Positions 47,033-57,161 of a stretch of DNA of 64,000 nt are shown here, one piece after another; the stretch's first letter is position 1, and each line of letters starts with the position of its first letter. The notes below the pieces were generated by a model. It saw only the letters and a list, made by a program, of their open reading frames with translations, made no database searches and was not told where the DNA came from. The position numbers and the translations under genes were made by a program. This DNA comes from Polynucleobacter sp. 15G-AUS-farblos (lineage in GTDB: Bacteria; Pseudomonadota; Gammaproteobacteria; Burkholderiales; Burkholderiaceae), in the NCBI RefSeq assembly GCF_018882445.1, contig NZ_JACVOM010000001.1, positions 496,001 to 560,000 on the forward strand, written 5' to 3'.

Positions 47033-48478
47033 ATGAGCATAGATTTGGGCATTATTCGAAACCTAGCTTTAGGGCTAGCTTTAGGCATTCTGTCGATAGT
47101 CTCGGCTCATGCTGAATCACCCACTAGTGATCACATCACTATTCAGGCTCAACGCAAGGTCTGGAAGGGAGATCTTGATGACATGATCAAACGCCGCGTC
47201 GTGCGCGTCTTAATCCCTTACAACAAAACCCTCTACTTTTTAGATAAGGATGGACAACAGCGTGGCCTGATGTATGACATGATGACTGCCTTTGAACAAG
47301 ATCTAAATAAACAAGTAGCAGTAAAGCATTTAAAAGTTCAGTTTATTTTTGTACCCACATCACGCGACCAACTTATTCCAGAACTACTTGCTGGAAGAGG
47401 TGACATCATTGCAGCTGATCTCACCATTACTCCCGAGCGTCAAAAGCTCATTGATTTTTCAATACCAATAGCTAGCGGAATCAAAGAAGTCATCGTTACC
47501 TCAGCCAATGCACCAAGCATTACCAATCTAGAGGATCTATCAGGTAAGACGGTTTTCGTTAATCCAAGTACCAGCTATGCTGAAAATCTGAAGCTCTTGA
47601 ATACCAAGTTTCATAAGGAAAAAAAGGCGCCCATCATCATTAAAAATGCGCCCGGCACGTTTGAGACAGAGGATATATTGGAGATGGTGAATGCCAATCT
47701 AGTACCAATCACTGTCAGCGATCTGTATTTAGCTCGATTCTGGAAGGGCATTTTTCCCAACCTTCATATTCATGAAGATATTTCTCTACACCAGGATGGT
47801 AGTGTCGCTTTCGGATTTCGAAAGCACTCTCCTGAGTTAAAAAAAGCCTTGGATGCCTTCACTGAGAAAAATAAAATTGGTAGTAGCTTTGGAAATCAAA
47901 AATTACAGACTTACCTGAAATCATTGAAATGGGTAAAGAATGCCACTAACCCTGCAGATCTGAAGAAATTTCATACCTTAGCTAAGACATTTCAAAAATA
48001 CAGTGATCAATACCATATTGATTGGCTGCTCATGACAGCCCAAGGCTACCAAGAGTCACGGCTAGATCAAAATAAGAAAAGTAAAGTAGGTGCCATTGGA
48101 GTCATGCAAATCATGCCTGCAACCGGCAAAGAGCTTAAGGTTGGTGACATTAATAGTGTGGATAACAATATTAATGGTGGCGTGAAATATATCCGATACC
48201 TGATTGATCAGTATTACAGTAAAGAGCAGATGACCGATCTGAATAAGGTCTTGTTTGCTTTTGCTGCCTATAACGCAGGCCCAACTAGAGTTTCGCAATT
48301 ACGAGCTGAAGCACAAAAGCGTGGTCTCAATCCCAACATCTGGTTTGATAATGTAGAGCGGATTGCTGCAGAGCGTATCGGTAGTGAAACAGTCCAATAC
48401 GTTAGTAATATCTACAAATACTCAGTGGCTTATAAATTAGTGACTGAACTACCCAGCAAACCTAAATTAACTAAATAA
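47033..48478 (+). CDS. mltF: MltF-like lytic transglycosylase with solute-binding domain
   Basis: 481 aa from ATG 47033. A signal peptide ends near VSAHAES, followed by an SBP_bac_3-type domain (RVLIPYNKTLYFLDKDGQQ, GDIIAADLTITPERQKLIDFS). The SLT domain follows, with catalytic Glu in GYQESRLDQ, then GAIGVMQIMPATG and FAAYNAGPTRV. It cleaves peptidoglycan and may sense muropeptides. No lipobox is seen, unlike E. coli MltF. The upstream ATG at 46967 would overlap the OMP start, so I prefer 47033. Confidence 0.88.
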   Translation: MSIDLGIIRNLALGLALGILSIVSAHAESPTSDHITIQAQRKVWKGDLDDMIKRRVVRVLIPYNKTLYFLDKDGQQRGLMYDMMTAFEQDLNKQVAVKHLKVQFIFVPTSRDQLIPELLAGRGDIIAADLTITPERQKLIDFSIPIASGIKEVIVTSANAPSITNLEDLSGKTVFVNPSTSYAENLKLLNTKFHKEKKAPIIIKNAPGTFETEDILEMVNANLVPITVSDLYLARFWKGIFPNLHIHEDISLHQDGSVAFGFRKHSPELKKALDAFTEKNKIGSSFGNQKLQTYLKSLKWVKNATNPADLKKFHTLAKTFQKYSDQYHIDWLLMTAQGYQESRLDQNKKSKVGAIGVMQIMPATGKELKVGDINSVDNNINGGVKYIRYLIDQYYSKEQMTDLNKVLFAFAAYNAGPTRVSQLRAEAQKRGLNPNIWFDNVERIAAERIGSETVQYVSNIYKYSVAYKLVTELPSKPKLTK

Positions 48479-48496
48479 GAAGTCCCTAAAGCAAAA

Positions 48497-48518
48497 CCCC
48501 CGACATAACTGACGGGGG
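48497..48518. terminator. Intrinsic terminator between convergent genes
   Basis: A CCCCCG stem, 10-base loop, then CGGGGG. The minus-strand side is followed by UUUU. It separates the transglycosylase from the end of the chemosensory unit. Confidence 0.8.
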
Positions 48519-48548
48519 CTCTTTAGCAATGACGGGCTAACTGCAAGA

Positions 48549-49100
48549 TCAATCACCGCCGTGAACCATAAATTTTTCAGACAGAGCAAAGATTAGACCG
48601 GTAACCACAAAGGTTAGATGAATTCCAACCATCCAACCTAAATTGTCTTTATTGGTTGTATCAATTTCTAAGAAGGCTGCGAGAAGATTGATGCCTGACA
48701 AAGCCACAATCGAGCCAATCAATTTCAGCTTCAAACTAGCGAAGTCGACGCCACCCATCCACTTAGGACGATCTGCACTATTTTTAGCTGCGCCTATAAC
48801 AGAAACAAAGTTCTCATATCCGGAGAAGATGATCAAGATAAGCAGGTTACCCAAAAGAGTCTTATCAACAATCTCTAGAACGCCTGTAACAAACTCTGCC
48901 TCTGATGCATTCCAAAAGATCATTGCAAAATGGGCAAATTCTTTGACAAACTTAATGGCCACTAAAAAGAGTGTTGCGACCAAGATCAAATAGAAAGCGG
49001 CCAGTATCCAGCGGCTTCTGAAAATCAGTTTTTCTATAAAGGCCTCAAGGCCGTTGGAATGATCGCGCACTGACTCTGTTGTATTGGAATGCTCAGACAT
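48549..49100 (-). CDS. UPF0114/YqhA-family membrane protein
   Basis: 183 aa with about four helices. IEKLIFRSRWILAAFYLILVATL and VDKTLLGNLLILIIFSGYENF are characteristic of the YqhA family. The function is unknown. It is the last same-strand gene after the cyclase (56-base gap), so it may be on the chemosensory transcript. Confidence 0.85.
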   Translation of the reverse strand: MSEHSNTTESVRDHSNGLEAFIEKLIFRSRWILAAFYLILVATLFLVAIKFVKEFAHFAMIFWNASEAEFVTGVLEIVDKTLLGNLLILIIFSGYENFVSVIGAAKNSADRPKWMGGVDFASLKLKLIGSIVALSGINLLAAFLEIDTTNKDNLGWMVGIHLTFVVTGLIFALSEKFMVHGGD

Positions 49101-49156
49101 TATTGAAGCCCTTAAATGAATAATCCGTTAATAATAAAACAGCTTTTATGACTGTA

Positions 49157-50278
49157 CTAGCCCTTTTTCCCTACCAGCAAATAGGTGCGGATTTCACCCA
49201 AACCCTTACATTCCATTAGGCCAGCATCCTCGAATTCATAGCTATCCTTTAGCGCCTCATAGGTGCTTGGTGAGACCTGTACTCGCCCATGCTGGGAAGT
49301 CGACTCCATGCGGCTAGCAGTATTCACTGTATTACCCCACAAATCATATGAGAACTTGGTAAAACCAATCACCCCTGCCACTACCGGTCCAGAATTCATC
49401 CCGATACGCATATTTAATTCAGCATTGTTTTCTTGGTTGAAGTTCTTGAGATCTTCAAACATGCCTAAGGCCATTTCTGCGCATAAAGCAGCATGATCAG
49501 GACGAGGAATGGGAAGACCTCCCACTGCCATATAAGCATCACCAATAGTTTTAATCTTTTCGAGGCCTAAGGCCTCAGCTCTCACGTCAAAACGTGTAAA
49601 CAAATCATTAAGCAATTTCACCAATTCTGTAGCGGTAGTCTTAGATGACATTTTGGTAAAACCCACCAAGTCACTAAATAAAATAGTCACGTCTGGATAG
49701 CTACCTGAAATATTTTTCTCGCCCCGCTTCAAGCGATCTGCAATTGGTCTTGGCAAAATATTGAGCATCAGCTTTTCAGTTTTCATTTGCTCTATCTCGA
49801 GCAACTGCTTTTCATGATTCAGCATCTCTAAATGCTTACGGTCTAAATCACGTAAGCGCTTCTTTTCAAGAGAGGAAAATATGCGAGCACGCAATAAAAT
49901 TGGATCGAAAGGCTTTGGCAGATAATCTTCTGCGCCAATCTCAATACACTTAATCGTTTTTTCAAACTGATCAGCCCCAGAAATCACAATAATAGGCAAT
50001 GCTTTATAGGTTTCATCTGCTTTGAGCTGCCCTAAGACCCCCAATCCATCAAGCTCGGGCATCTCCATATCTAGCAACATGAGATCAACCGGCTTTGTCT
50101 TCACCACCTCAATCGCCTCTAAACCATCGGCTGCTTCCAAAATATTATGAAAGCCCAAGGAGTTCAGCTCCCGAATGAGGATCTTACGTAAAGTTCTACT
50201 GTCATCAACGACCAACACAGAAAATGCCGCGAACACTGGATCAATCGCATCGGCTGGAGGAGTATTTTGATTTTCCAT
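49157..50278 (-). CDS. Response regulator-adenylyl cyclase fusion (REC plus class III cyclase)
   Basis: 373 aa. The receiver domain (about 18-130) has acidic Asp25/26, phospho-acceptor Asp70, Ser100 and Lys122. A helical linker (about 132-180) leads to a class III cyclase domain. Metal Asp203 and Asp247, adenine-selecting Lys243 and Asp312, and Asn319/Arg323 of NTASRM are all present. A guanylyl cyclase would have Glu and Cys at 243 and 312, so cAMP is the predicted product. It starts one base after cheR ends. It is the only free REC protein in the cluster and thus the likely CheA output. Confidence 0.93.
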   Translation of the reverse strand: MENQNTPPADAIDPVFAAFSVLVVDDSRTLRKILIRELNSLGFHNILEAADGLEAIEVVKTKPVDLMLLDMEMPELDGLGVLGQLKADETYKALPIIVISGADQFEKTIKCIEIGAEDYLPKPFDPILLRARIFSSLEKKRLRDLDRKHLEMLNHEKQLLEIEQMKTEKLMLNILPRPIADRLKRGEKNISGSYPDVTILFSDLVGFTKMSSKTTATELVKLLNDLFTRFDVRAEALGLEKIKTIGDAYMAVGGLPIPRPDHAALCAEMALGMFEDLKNFNQENNAELNMRIGMNSGPVVAGVIGFTKFSYDLWGNTVNTASRMESTSQHGRVQVSPSTYEALKDSYEFEDAGLMECKGLGEIRTYLLVGKKG

Positions 50279-50279
50279 A

Positions 50280-51110
50280 TCAGGCCTTCACAGGAGAATT
50301 GGGTTTGTAGAATGAAATCTTATCTAATGGCACTAATTTGTATAGATCATTAAGGTAAATAGATTCGGCGGCCCCTAATATCAGTACGCTGTCACTACCA
50401 TTTAACTGTTGATACATCTTTTGTAAGACTTTATCTTTCACATCCTGCTTAAAGTAAATGAGTACATTTCTGAGCATGATCAAATCAAACTTCGGGTAGA
50501 AAGGCCAATTCCCTACTAAGTTGTGATGGGAAAAATTCACCATCTGCCGAATAGCCGGCTTAATTTGATAAGCACCCTTCTCGATATGTGTGAAGTACTT
50601 CTGTAAATAGTGTGCGTCTAGTCCTCGATGCGCTTCCATGGAGCTATAGATTCCTGACTTAGCCTTTTCCAGAATGAGTTCAGAGATATCTGTAGCCTGA
50701 ATGTATATAGTCCAGTCATTGAGATGGCCAAAGTCCTCACGCAACATCATTGCTAAGCTATAGGCCTCCTGCCCTGCAGAACATGCAGAACTCCAAATAC
50801 GAAGCGTCTTTTCTTTTTGACGTGATGCTATTAAGTCCGGCAAGATTTTGTTCTTGAGCGCTTCAAAAACATGTTTATCTCTAAAGAAAGAGGTTTCATT
50901 AGTAGTTAAAGCCTCAAACGCCAACCAGTGAATAGGGCCTATTGGATTTTGCGTCAGGTATTTAATGAGGGCATAGACATCGGGGTGGCCATTTTGAGTG
51001 GCTAAGGGCAATAAGCGGGATTCCAGCAAATATTGCTTGGTGTCATCTAAAGCAATTCCTACCTGCTGTTCTAACATGATGTAAAACTGAGGTAAATATT
51101 CTTTAGACAT
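50280..51110 (-). CDS. cheR: Chemoreceptor methyltransferase CheR
   Basis: 276 aa. An N-terminal helical domain and a SAM-binding domain are present (SSACSAGQEAYSLAMML, YIQATDISELILEKAKSGIY, FDLIMLRNVLIYF). It methylates receptor glutamates for adaptation. It lies one base after cheB. No TPR extension is present. Confidence 0.94.
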   Translation of the reverse strand: MSKEYLPQFYIMLEQQVGIALDDTKQYLLESRLLPLATQNGHPDVYALIKYLTQNPIGPIHWLAFEALTTNETSFFRDKHVFEALKNKILPDLIASRQKEKTLRIWSSACSAGQEAYSLAMMLREDFGHLNDWTIYIQATDISELILEKAKSGIYSSMEAHRGLDAHYLQKYFTHIEKGAYQIKPAIRQMVNFSHHNLVGNWPFYPKFDLIMLRNVLIYFKQDVKDKVLQKMYQQLNGSDSVLILGAAESIYLNDLYKLVPLDKISFYKPNSPVKA

Positions 51111-51111
51111 A

Positions 51112-52275
51112 CTAGCGACTTGCGGGAACTTTGCGAGTTCTGAAAATAATTTCGTCGGTGATCTTATCGATTGGCAATACAGAGTCAGCCAATCCAGCCT
51201 GCACTACGGCGCCAGGCATTCCCCAAATAACGCTCGTGGCTTCATCTTGGGCAATGAGCTGACCACCCTTTTCCTTAACTACCTGAGAGCCTTTTAATCC
51301 GTCATAGCCCATACCGGTCAACATGACTGTTAATAGGCTGCTCCCATAGACATCGGCAGCGGTTCTAAATAGGACATCCACGGCTGGCCTGCAAGAATTT
51401 TCAGGAGGCTCTGTATTGAGATGAATAATGGTCTTGGTACCAGGGCGTGACACAGTCATATGAAAACCGCCCGGGGCAATATAAACCATACCCGGCTCAG
51501 CAATCTCACCCTCTTCAGCCTCTTTAACCGTCATCACGCCAGTCGCACTTAAACGTGCGGCAAGCAAAGCTGTGAAATCCGCCGGCATATGTTGCACGAT
51601 AAAAATAGGCACACTCAAGGGCGCATTAAAGGCGCCAAATACCTGCATTAATGCCTCAGGTCCACCAGTAGAGACACCGATACACACTGCTTCTGCTGGT
51701 TTTGCTAATACACCTGAAGTAGCTTTACTTATTTTTGAGGCTAAGCTGGATGGCGCTTTAATCGGAGCAATTGATTTTGCAGCAATCACTGCCTTAGGAG
51801 CAGCTGCTGAAATGGGCTTAGACACCTCTGCTGCCGATCCTTCTTTTGCTCTACGTGATTTAACGCGCTTTGCCAAACCAATGATCTTTGGAATGAGTTC
51901 GGTTTCCAGAACCTTAAAGGCATCATCAATGCCGCCGGTTGCATTAGCAGGCTTGCCAACATAATCACTCGCGCCAGCAGTAAGCGCCATGACAGCAGCT
52001 TGAGCTCCCTTGTGTGTAAGCGAGCTGAACATAATAATAGGTAAGTACCGATTTTCTTTACGTATCTCACGCAATGCCGTCAGACCATCCATCTCTGGCA
52101 TTTCAATATCAAGCGTCACCACATCCGGATTACAGGTCTGAATTGCCTCGATTGCCTGAATACCATTGGCAGCAAAACCCGCAATCTCAATTGAAGGTTC
52201 TTTTTGTAAAGCGCTGGCGATGATTTTGCGCATTACCGCAGAATCATCAACAATCAGAACACGTACTTTATCCAC
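51112..52275 (-). CDS. cheB: Chemotaxis response regulator methylesterase CheB
   Basis: 387 aa. A receiver domain (VRVLIVDDSAVMRK, LDIEMPEMDGL phospho-Asp) and an Ala/Lys-rich linker lead to the methylesterase domain. That domain has Ser in CIGVSTGGPEAL, His in IVQHMPADFT and Asp in TGMGYDGLKG. It removes methyl groups from receptors when phosphorylated by CheA. It follows cheW after 26 bases. Confidence 0.95.
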   Translation of the reverse strand: MDKVRVLIVDDSAVMRKIIASALQKEPSIEIAGFAANGIQAIEAIQTCNPDVVTLDIEMPEMDGLTALREIRKENRYLPIIMFSSLTHKGAQAAVMALTAGASDYVGKPANATGGIDDAFKVLETELIPKIIGLAKRVKSRRAKEGSAAEVSKPISAAAPKAVIAAKSIAPIKAPSSLASKISKATSGVLAKPAEAVCIGVSTGGPEALMQVFGAFNAPLSVPIFIVQHMPADFTALLAARLSATGVMTVKEAEEGEIAEPGMVYIAPGGFHMTVSRPGTKTIIHLNTEPPENSCRPAVDVLFRTAADVYGSSLLTVMLTGMGYDGLKGSQVVKEKGGQLIAQDEATSVIWGMPGAVVQAGLADSVLPIDKITDEIIFRTRKVPASR

Positions 52276-52301
52276 TGCTTCCTAAAATGAGGGGTGAGAA
52301 T

Positions 52302-52745
52302 CTAGCTTTGAACCAGATTGATGCCGGAGACTATTTTGTGGGTATCTAACACCAACAATAGTTTATCGGCTAATTTATGAACGCCCACAATTAACTCTCT
52401 GGCATTGGGATCAAGATTAGATGGAGTCTCTTCAAACGTCCTCTCAGTAACCTCAGTAAAGTCCCCAACTCGATCAACCAGGAGTGCAAAAAGGTGGTCT
52501 TGATCTTGGAAGAAGATACTAAGTGCGTCGCTACCGTAATCAACTGGTGGCATGCCAAGACGAACTCGCATATTGATAGCAGTCACAATTTGGCCGCGCA
52601 GATTAAAAAATCCCGCAACCTCTTTAGGACCCAAAGGAACTGGGGTCACTTCCTGGCCTTTGGTAACTTCAACGCCAATCGCAATCGGAATGCCAAAGAA
52701 AAAATCGCCTACAAAAAATGTGGCATAGGAACCGGAACGACTCAT
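52302..52745 (-). CDS. cheW: Chemotaxis coupling protein CheW
   Basis: 147 aa. A single CheW domain: YATFFVGDFFFGIPIAIGVEV, FFNLRGQIVTAINMRVRLG, LLVDRVGDFTEV. It links the receptor to CheA. The start overlaps the cheA stop by four bases, so expression is coupled. Confidence 0.94.
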   Translation of the reverse strand: MSRSGSYATFFVGDFFFGIPIAIGVEVTKGQEVTPVPLGPKEVAGFFNLRGQIVTAINMRVRLGMPPVDYGSDALSIFFQDQDHLFALLVDRVGDFTEVTERTFEETPSNLDPNARELIVGVHKLADKLLLVLDTHKIVSGINLVQS

Positions 52746-55090
52746 TTCATCTCCCGATCCATCGTAATCACATCGCCATCAATAAAATCTGCTCCAGCAA
52801 TACCGGATTCTTGGTTAGGGCCAAGACCAGACATATTTAAAACGTCTTGAACATTCAAAATACTCATCACAGTGTCATTTACGATCACGCTACCCATAAT
52901 GCCTCTTTGTGGTGGTGAAACCATCACCACTTGAGTAGGGACGTTGACGATATTGTGTACTTTTTTAACAATGAATCCTACTGGCTGATCGTGGTGGTAA
53001 TGAACGATCACAGGCACCGTTTCATCGCCATACAAGCTCTTTTGCGTCGCGCCTTCAACATAATGAGCCAATGAAATTAAACGCATAATTTTATTGCCAT
53101 AGAGCACAACAGCCTCGTTTCCACGACGGTCTATGCGTGATGCTGCAATCATCTCTAATCGATCCACTGTTTCTAGCGGGATAACCATGCGCTCTAAACC
53201 TAGCAGGTCAAACATCAACATCTGCTGTGACTCATTATTTGCCCCTAAAACAGCAGAGATATCTTGTTCAAACTGATTATCAGCAAGCTTGGCAATAATT
53301 CCGGAGCGAACTGCAATAGCGTTGATATCAAAAATCAATGCTACATGGCCATTACCTAGGATCGTACTTCCGCTATAGACGGGCGTACCCTTTAGTAGAG
53401 GCCCTACAGACTTAACAACAACCTCTTGCATGTACATCACTTCGTCCACCACTAAACCAAAGCGAATGCCGGCGGCTTGAACAATGACGATATTAAGCTC
53501 TTGATCTGTTGGTGGCATCACATCATCTACTTTTAATTCGTAGTTGAGGAAGACCAAAGGAATTAATTTATCGCGCAGACGGAAGACAGGAACGCCGTAA
53601 AAATTCTCAACGCCTGGCACACCTACGCGCGGTTCATAGCGCAGCATTTCAATCACATTCACCTGTGGAATAGCGTAGCTTTGCTGCTTAGAGCGAACAA
53701 AGACCGCAGGCATGATCGCCAGCGTTAATGGAATACTCAGGCGGAGACGGGTACCTTGTGCAGAAGTAGCAATATCAACCGTGCCACCAATTTCTTGGAT
53801 ATTGGTGCGCACCACATCCATGCCCACGCCACGACCAGATAAATTGGTAATCTCGGCCTTAGTTGAAAAGCCGGGTAAGTAGATGAAATCAATGATTTCG
53901 CGCTCAGTCAGCTTTGCTGCACGCTCAGCTGTCACTAAGCCCATTTGAATTGCTTTTTGCTTGACTAAGGGGATGTCAATGCCAGCACCATCGTCTGCAA
54001 TCTCAATGACAACCATGCCATTTTCATGAGAGGCGCGTAATTTAATTGCGCCAAGCTCAGGCTTGCCTTTAGCAATACGCTCACTCGGCAATTCAATACC
54101 ATGATCTACGCTATTACGAATAATGTGGACTAATGGATCACGAATACCCTCTAACAGGGTGCGATCTAACTCAGTCTCCGCACCAATCTGCACTAACTCT
54201 ACTTTTTTGCCACAGTCCTGAGAAATATCACGAACTAAACGCGGAAACTTAGACCAAACTTGGCTAATGGGTTGCATGCGCGTTTTCATCATGCGCTCTT
54301 GCAGCTCGAGCGTAACGGTATCAATACGTCTTACCGTATTGTTAAATGCTAAATCTCCGCTGGTTCTTGCAAATGACAGCAAGCGGTTACGCGCCAGCAC
54401 CATCTCGCTCACTAAATTCATCAGCTTATCGAGCAGCTCAACACTGACTTTGACTGGTGCCGCTATCTCTTTTGAGCTTTCCGCTTCATTCACAGCGGCA
54501 TCAATAGAGGCCTCTTTAATAACTTCTAAAATTTCTTGCTCTAGATCTTGTGCGGCTACCTCTGGAATCGTTTCCGCCAAAGCAGGCTCAGCAATTTGAA
54601 TCACCTCTTCCACCACTGGATTAGCTGGGGTAGTACTTGATACCGCAGGGGTTGCAGAAGGCGCAGAGGGAGCGGAGGGAGTAGCAGTCTTCACAATACC
54701 AACGCCGCCTTCAGTTAAAAACTTTAGGTTTTGAATCAGAGCAGAGTCATCGCCCTCAGGCTCACGACGTTGTTTTTGTACGCCTTCCACAATCGCACGC
54801 AAGCGATCGGAGGTTTCCAAAAGAACATCGGTCATCTCTTCATTCAGGATATAAACCCCATCGCGCAATTTGCTGAGCAAAGATTCACCGGCATGCGCTA
54901 CTTTTTCAAGACGATGAAAGGCAAAGAAGCCGCTGCTACCTTTAAGGGTATGCATTGCTCTAAAGATATTACCAATGAGTTTTTTGTCATCGGGAGTTTG
55001 CTCAAGCTGAACAAAGTCCAGATCGAGCTGGTCGAATATCTCGCCAGCCTCGAGCAGAAACTCATCTAGGATTTGATCGTTATTGTCCAT
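52742..55090 (-). CDS. cheA: Chemotaxis sensor kinase CheA with two C-terminal CheW-like domains
   Basis: 782 aa. The HPt domain has phospho-His47 in MHTLKGSSGFF. A Pro/Ala linker (about 135-215) follows with no evident P2 response-regulator-binding domain. Then come a dimerisation helix (LLDKLMNLVSEMVLARNRL) and a catalytic domain (HIIRNSVDHGIE, DDGAGID, LPGFSTKAEI, GRGVGMDVV). A CheW-like P5 is at about 470-610 and a second CheW-like segment at about 640-770 (VIPLETVDRLEM, PVGFIVKKVHNIVNVP). The extra CheW domain could widen array contacts. Confidence 0.93.
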   Translation of the reverse strand: MDNNDQILDEFLLEAGEIFDQLDLDFVQLEQTPDDKKLIGNIFRAMHTLKGSSGFFAFHRLEKVAHAGESLLSKLRDGVYILNEEMTDVLLETSDRLRAIVEGVQKQRREPEGDDSALIQNLKFLTEGGVGIVKTATPSAPSAPSATPAVSSTTPANPVVEEVIQIAEPALAETIPEVAAQDLEQEILEVIKEASIDAAVNEAESSKEIAAPVKVSVELLDKLMNLVSEMVLARNRLLSFARTSGDLAFNNTVRRIDTVTLELQERMMKTRMQPISQVWSKFPRLVRDISQDCGKKVELVQIGAETELDRTLLEGIRDPLVHIIRNSVDHGIELPSERIAKGKPELGAIKLRASHENGMVVIEIADDGAGIDIPLVKQKAIQMGLVTAERAAKLTEREIIDFIYLPGFSTKAEITNLSGRGVGMDVVRTNIQEIGGTVDIATSAQGTRLRLSIPLTLAIMPAVFVRSKQQSYAIPQVNVIEMLRYEPRVGVPGVENFYGVPVFRLRDKLIPLVFLNYELKVDDVMPPTDQELNIVIVQAAGIRFGLVVDEVMYMQEVVVKSVGPLLKGTPVYSGSTILGNGHVALIFDINAIAVRSGIIAKLADNQFEQDISAVLGANNESQQMLMFDLLGLERMVIPLETVDRLEMIAASRIDRRGNEAVVLYGNKIMRLISLAHYVEGATQKSLYGDETVPVIVHYHHDQPVGFIVKKVHNIVNVPTQVVMVSPPQRGIMGSVIVNDTVMSILNVQDVLNMSGLGPNQESGIAGADFIDGDVITMDREMK

Positions 55091-55132
55091 ATCTCTAGTG
55101 GAGAGACTGACTATTAAATATCTCTACCGATC

Positions 55133-56941
55133 TCAGCCTTCAACCTTGAACTTATTGACCATGCTTTGCAATTCTGAGGCCATTTTAGAAAGGTCTTGAG
55201 CAGCTTGCTGGCAATTGTTAGCACCTTCAGTGGTGTTTCTAGAAACAGTCGAAACAGAATCAATATTGCGTGCGATTTCAGTACTACCCATCGCAGCTTC
55301 AGCAACACTACGACCAATCTCATTAGCTGTAGCAGCCTGTTCTTCTACGGCGCTAGCAATGATTCCAGAGATGTCGTTGATCTTATTAATGATTCCAGAA
55401 ATAGCAGTGATCGAATCGATTGCCCCCTGAACATCACGCTGGATATTGGCAATATTGCCGCCAATTTCTTCAGTAGCACGAGAAGTTTGACCGGCCAATT
55501 CTTTAACTTCGTTCGCTACTACCGCGAAACCTTTACCTAACTCTCCAGCACGAGCCGCCTCAATCGTGGCATTCAATGCCAACAGATTGGTTTGTTCAGC
55601 AATCGATGAGATCACTTTCAATACACTACCAATTTCTTGGCTACTAATACCAAGCTTGGTCATCGTATCGCCAGTCATTCGCGCTTCATTTACTGCTTGT
55701 GTGGCGACTGCAGAAGCTTCAATTGCGTTAGAAGAGATCTCGCGGATGCTCACGCTTAGCTCCTCAACACCAGTAGCAACGGTTTGCATATTGGTGCTGA
55801 CCTGAGTTGCAGCTGAAGAAGCTGAACCAGCCTGCGCATTAGTTTCTTCAGCGTTAGAACTCATCTGCGTGCTTACAGCGGATAACTCTTCAGAAGCCGC
55901 AGATAAACTCGTTGCATTCTTAGAGATGGCTTTAAAGGCATTGCGCGAAGTTTCAATCAACTGATTGACTTGCTTTGAGATATCCAAGAAGAAACCTTCT
56001 TTACCCTCTACTTTTACAGCAGCAGTAAAGTCGCCACCGGCGGCTGCAGAAATAATGCCGCCGATTTCCTTGGTAGTTTCAGCAGCAATACGATTATTTT
56101 CACGCTCCGCTTCAGCCATCTTAGCTGCATGCTGCAAGCTAATCTGCAATTCAGCAACGGCTTTGGCCATTTGACCAATTTCGTTGGTGTAATCGGTGTT
56201 ATGAACCTTAGTATCTAAACGCTCAGCAGCCAAATCCGCTAGGGCATTCTTTAAGTTGGTAATTGGGTCATTAATGGATTTATTAACGACAATAATTATT
56301 AGTAAAGATAAAATTAGCGCAGCCACTAACAAGATAGCCATTAACTGCTCAAGATGTAATGCAGATTCTGCAGAGGCTTCCATCGCCTTCTCAGCAGCAG
56401 CAGTTTTAATGTCGCTAATTTCTTTTATTTCGGACATCAACTTATACAGGGTTTCCTGATACTCTTTTGAGGACACAATTTTGTAAGCAGCAACTGCTCC
56501 GCCCTTACCTTCAGCAGCTTCTATGATGCTATCGACTTGAGTAAAATAACGAGAGATTTGCTTCTCTGCATCATTAACCAAAGCCTTTACCTCTGGACGA
56601 ATAACAGTAACCTTAGATTTTTCAAAATTCCCCAGTAGCGCAATTTTTGTTTTTGCGATAGTTTCTTTTGCCTGGTTCTCGGCAGCTGTATCACCTGCAT
56701 TTGCCGCTAAAGCAAGGCGATTCACCACACGGCCAATGACGTTTACATCGCGATTAACGGAACGGAAGAGACTAATACCTATGAGGTCTCTGTCATACAT
56801 CTGTTGTGCACTACCCTGAACTTTATTTAAGCCATAAAAAGCAGATCCTGTAATCACCACCATAAATAAAATGACAGTTGAAAACCCAATTACTAATTTA
56901 GTGCGTAGATTTAATTTGGCAAAAGAATTCATTAAGCTCAT
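55133..56941 (-). CDS. Methyl-accepting chemotaxis protein (chemoreceptor)
   Basis: 602 aa from ATG 56941. TM1 ([20 protein letters not shown]) and TM2 ([19 protein letters not shown]) flank a periplasmic four-helix-type domain. A HAMP and a second HAMP-like segment follow ([18 protein letters not shown]). The signalling tip is conserved ([20 protein letters not shown]). There is no C-terminal CheR-tethering pentapeptide: it ends [12 protein letters not shown] 57022 would add 27 residues of non-signal sequence. It is the only receptor in the cluster. Confidence 0.92.
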   Translation of the reverse strand: MSLMNSFAKLNLRTKLVIGFSTVILFMVVITGSAFYGLNKVQGSAQQMYDRDLIGISLFRSVNRDVNVIGRVVNRLALAANAGDTAAENQAKETIAKTKIALLGNFEKSKVTVIRPEVKALVNDAEKQISRYFTQVDSIIEAAEGKGGAVAAYKIVSSKEYQETLYKLMSEIKEISDIKTAAAEKAMEASAESALHLEQLMAILLVAALILSLLIIIVVNKSINDPITNLKNALADLAAERLDTKVHNTDYTNEIGQMAKAVAELQISLQHAAKMAEAERENNRIAAETTKEIGGIISAAAGGDFTAAVKVEGKEGFFLDISKQVNQLIETSRNAFKAISKNATSLSAASEELSAVSTQMSSNAEETNAQAGSASSAATQVSTNMQTVATGVEELSVSIREISSNAIEASAVATQAVNEARMTGDTMTKLGISSQEIGSVLKVISSIAEQTNLLALNATIEAARAGELGKGFAVVANEVKELAGQTSRATEEIGGNIANIQRDVQGAIDSITAISGIINKINDISGIIASAVEEQAATANEIGRSVAEAAMGSTEIARNIDSVSTVSRNTTEGANNCQQAAQDLSKMASELQSMVNKFKVEG

Positions 56942-57049
56942 GTTGTGTCGTCCAATTGGATTTGTTTTTAGTCTGGCCTTAAGGGGGCAAAAGCCGTTGC
57001 CAGCATGCTTTGATACTAACAAATTTTCAAGTCAATATCCCCGCCCCAA

Positions 57050-57154
57050 GCCCAAAAAATGGGCATCCACCCTTTTTGGGGGGATTTCATAATGAGAAAA
57101 AAGAAATGCTGGGCTAGCCCGGCATCGGTGGGGAGCTGGGCTAGCAGAGCCCAG
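57050..57154. repeat. Hairpin-rich intergenic segment between bCNG channel and MCP genes
   Basis: It contains GCCCA-N6-TGGGC near 57050-57065 and CTGGGCT-AGCAG-AGCCCAG at 57136-57154, with extra short GC repeats. It sits between the channel and receptor genes. It could attenuate read-through or hold a processing site. No strong U-tract is seen. Confidence 0.45.
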
Positions 57155-57161
57155 ACTCGGG

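Noticed and set aside
57020..57022. Upstream Met for the MCP
   Set aside because: It adds 27 residues without a ribosome site and pushes TM1 inward. ATG 56941 fits better.
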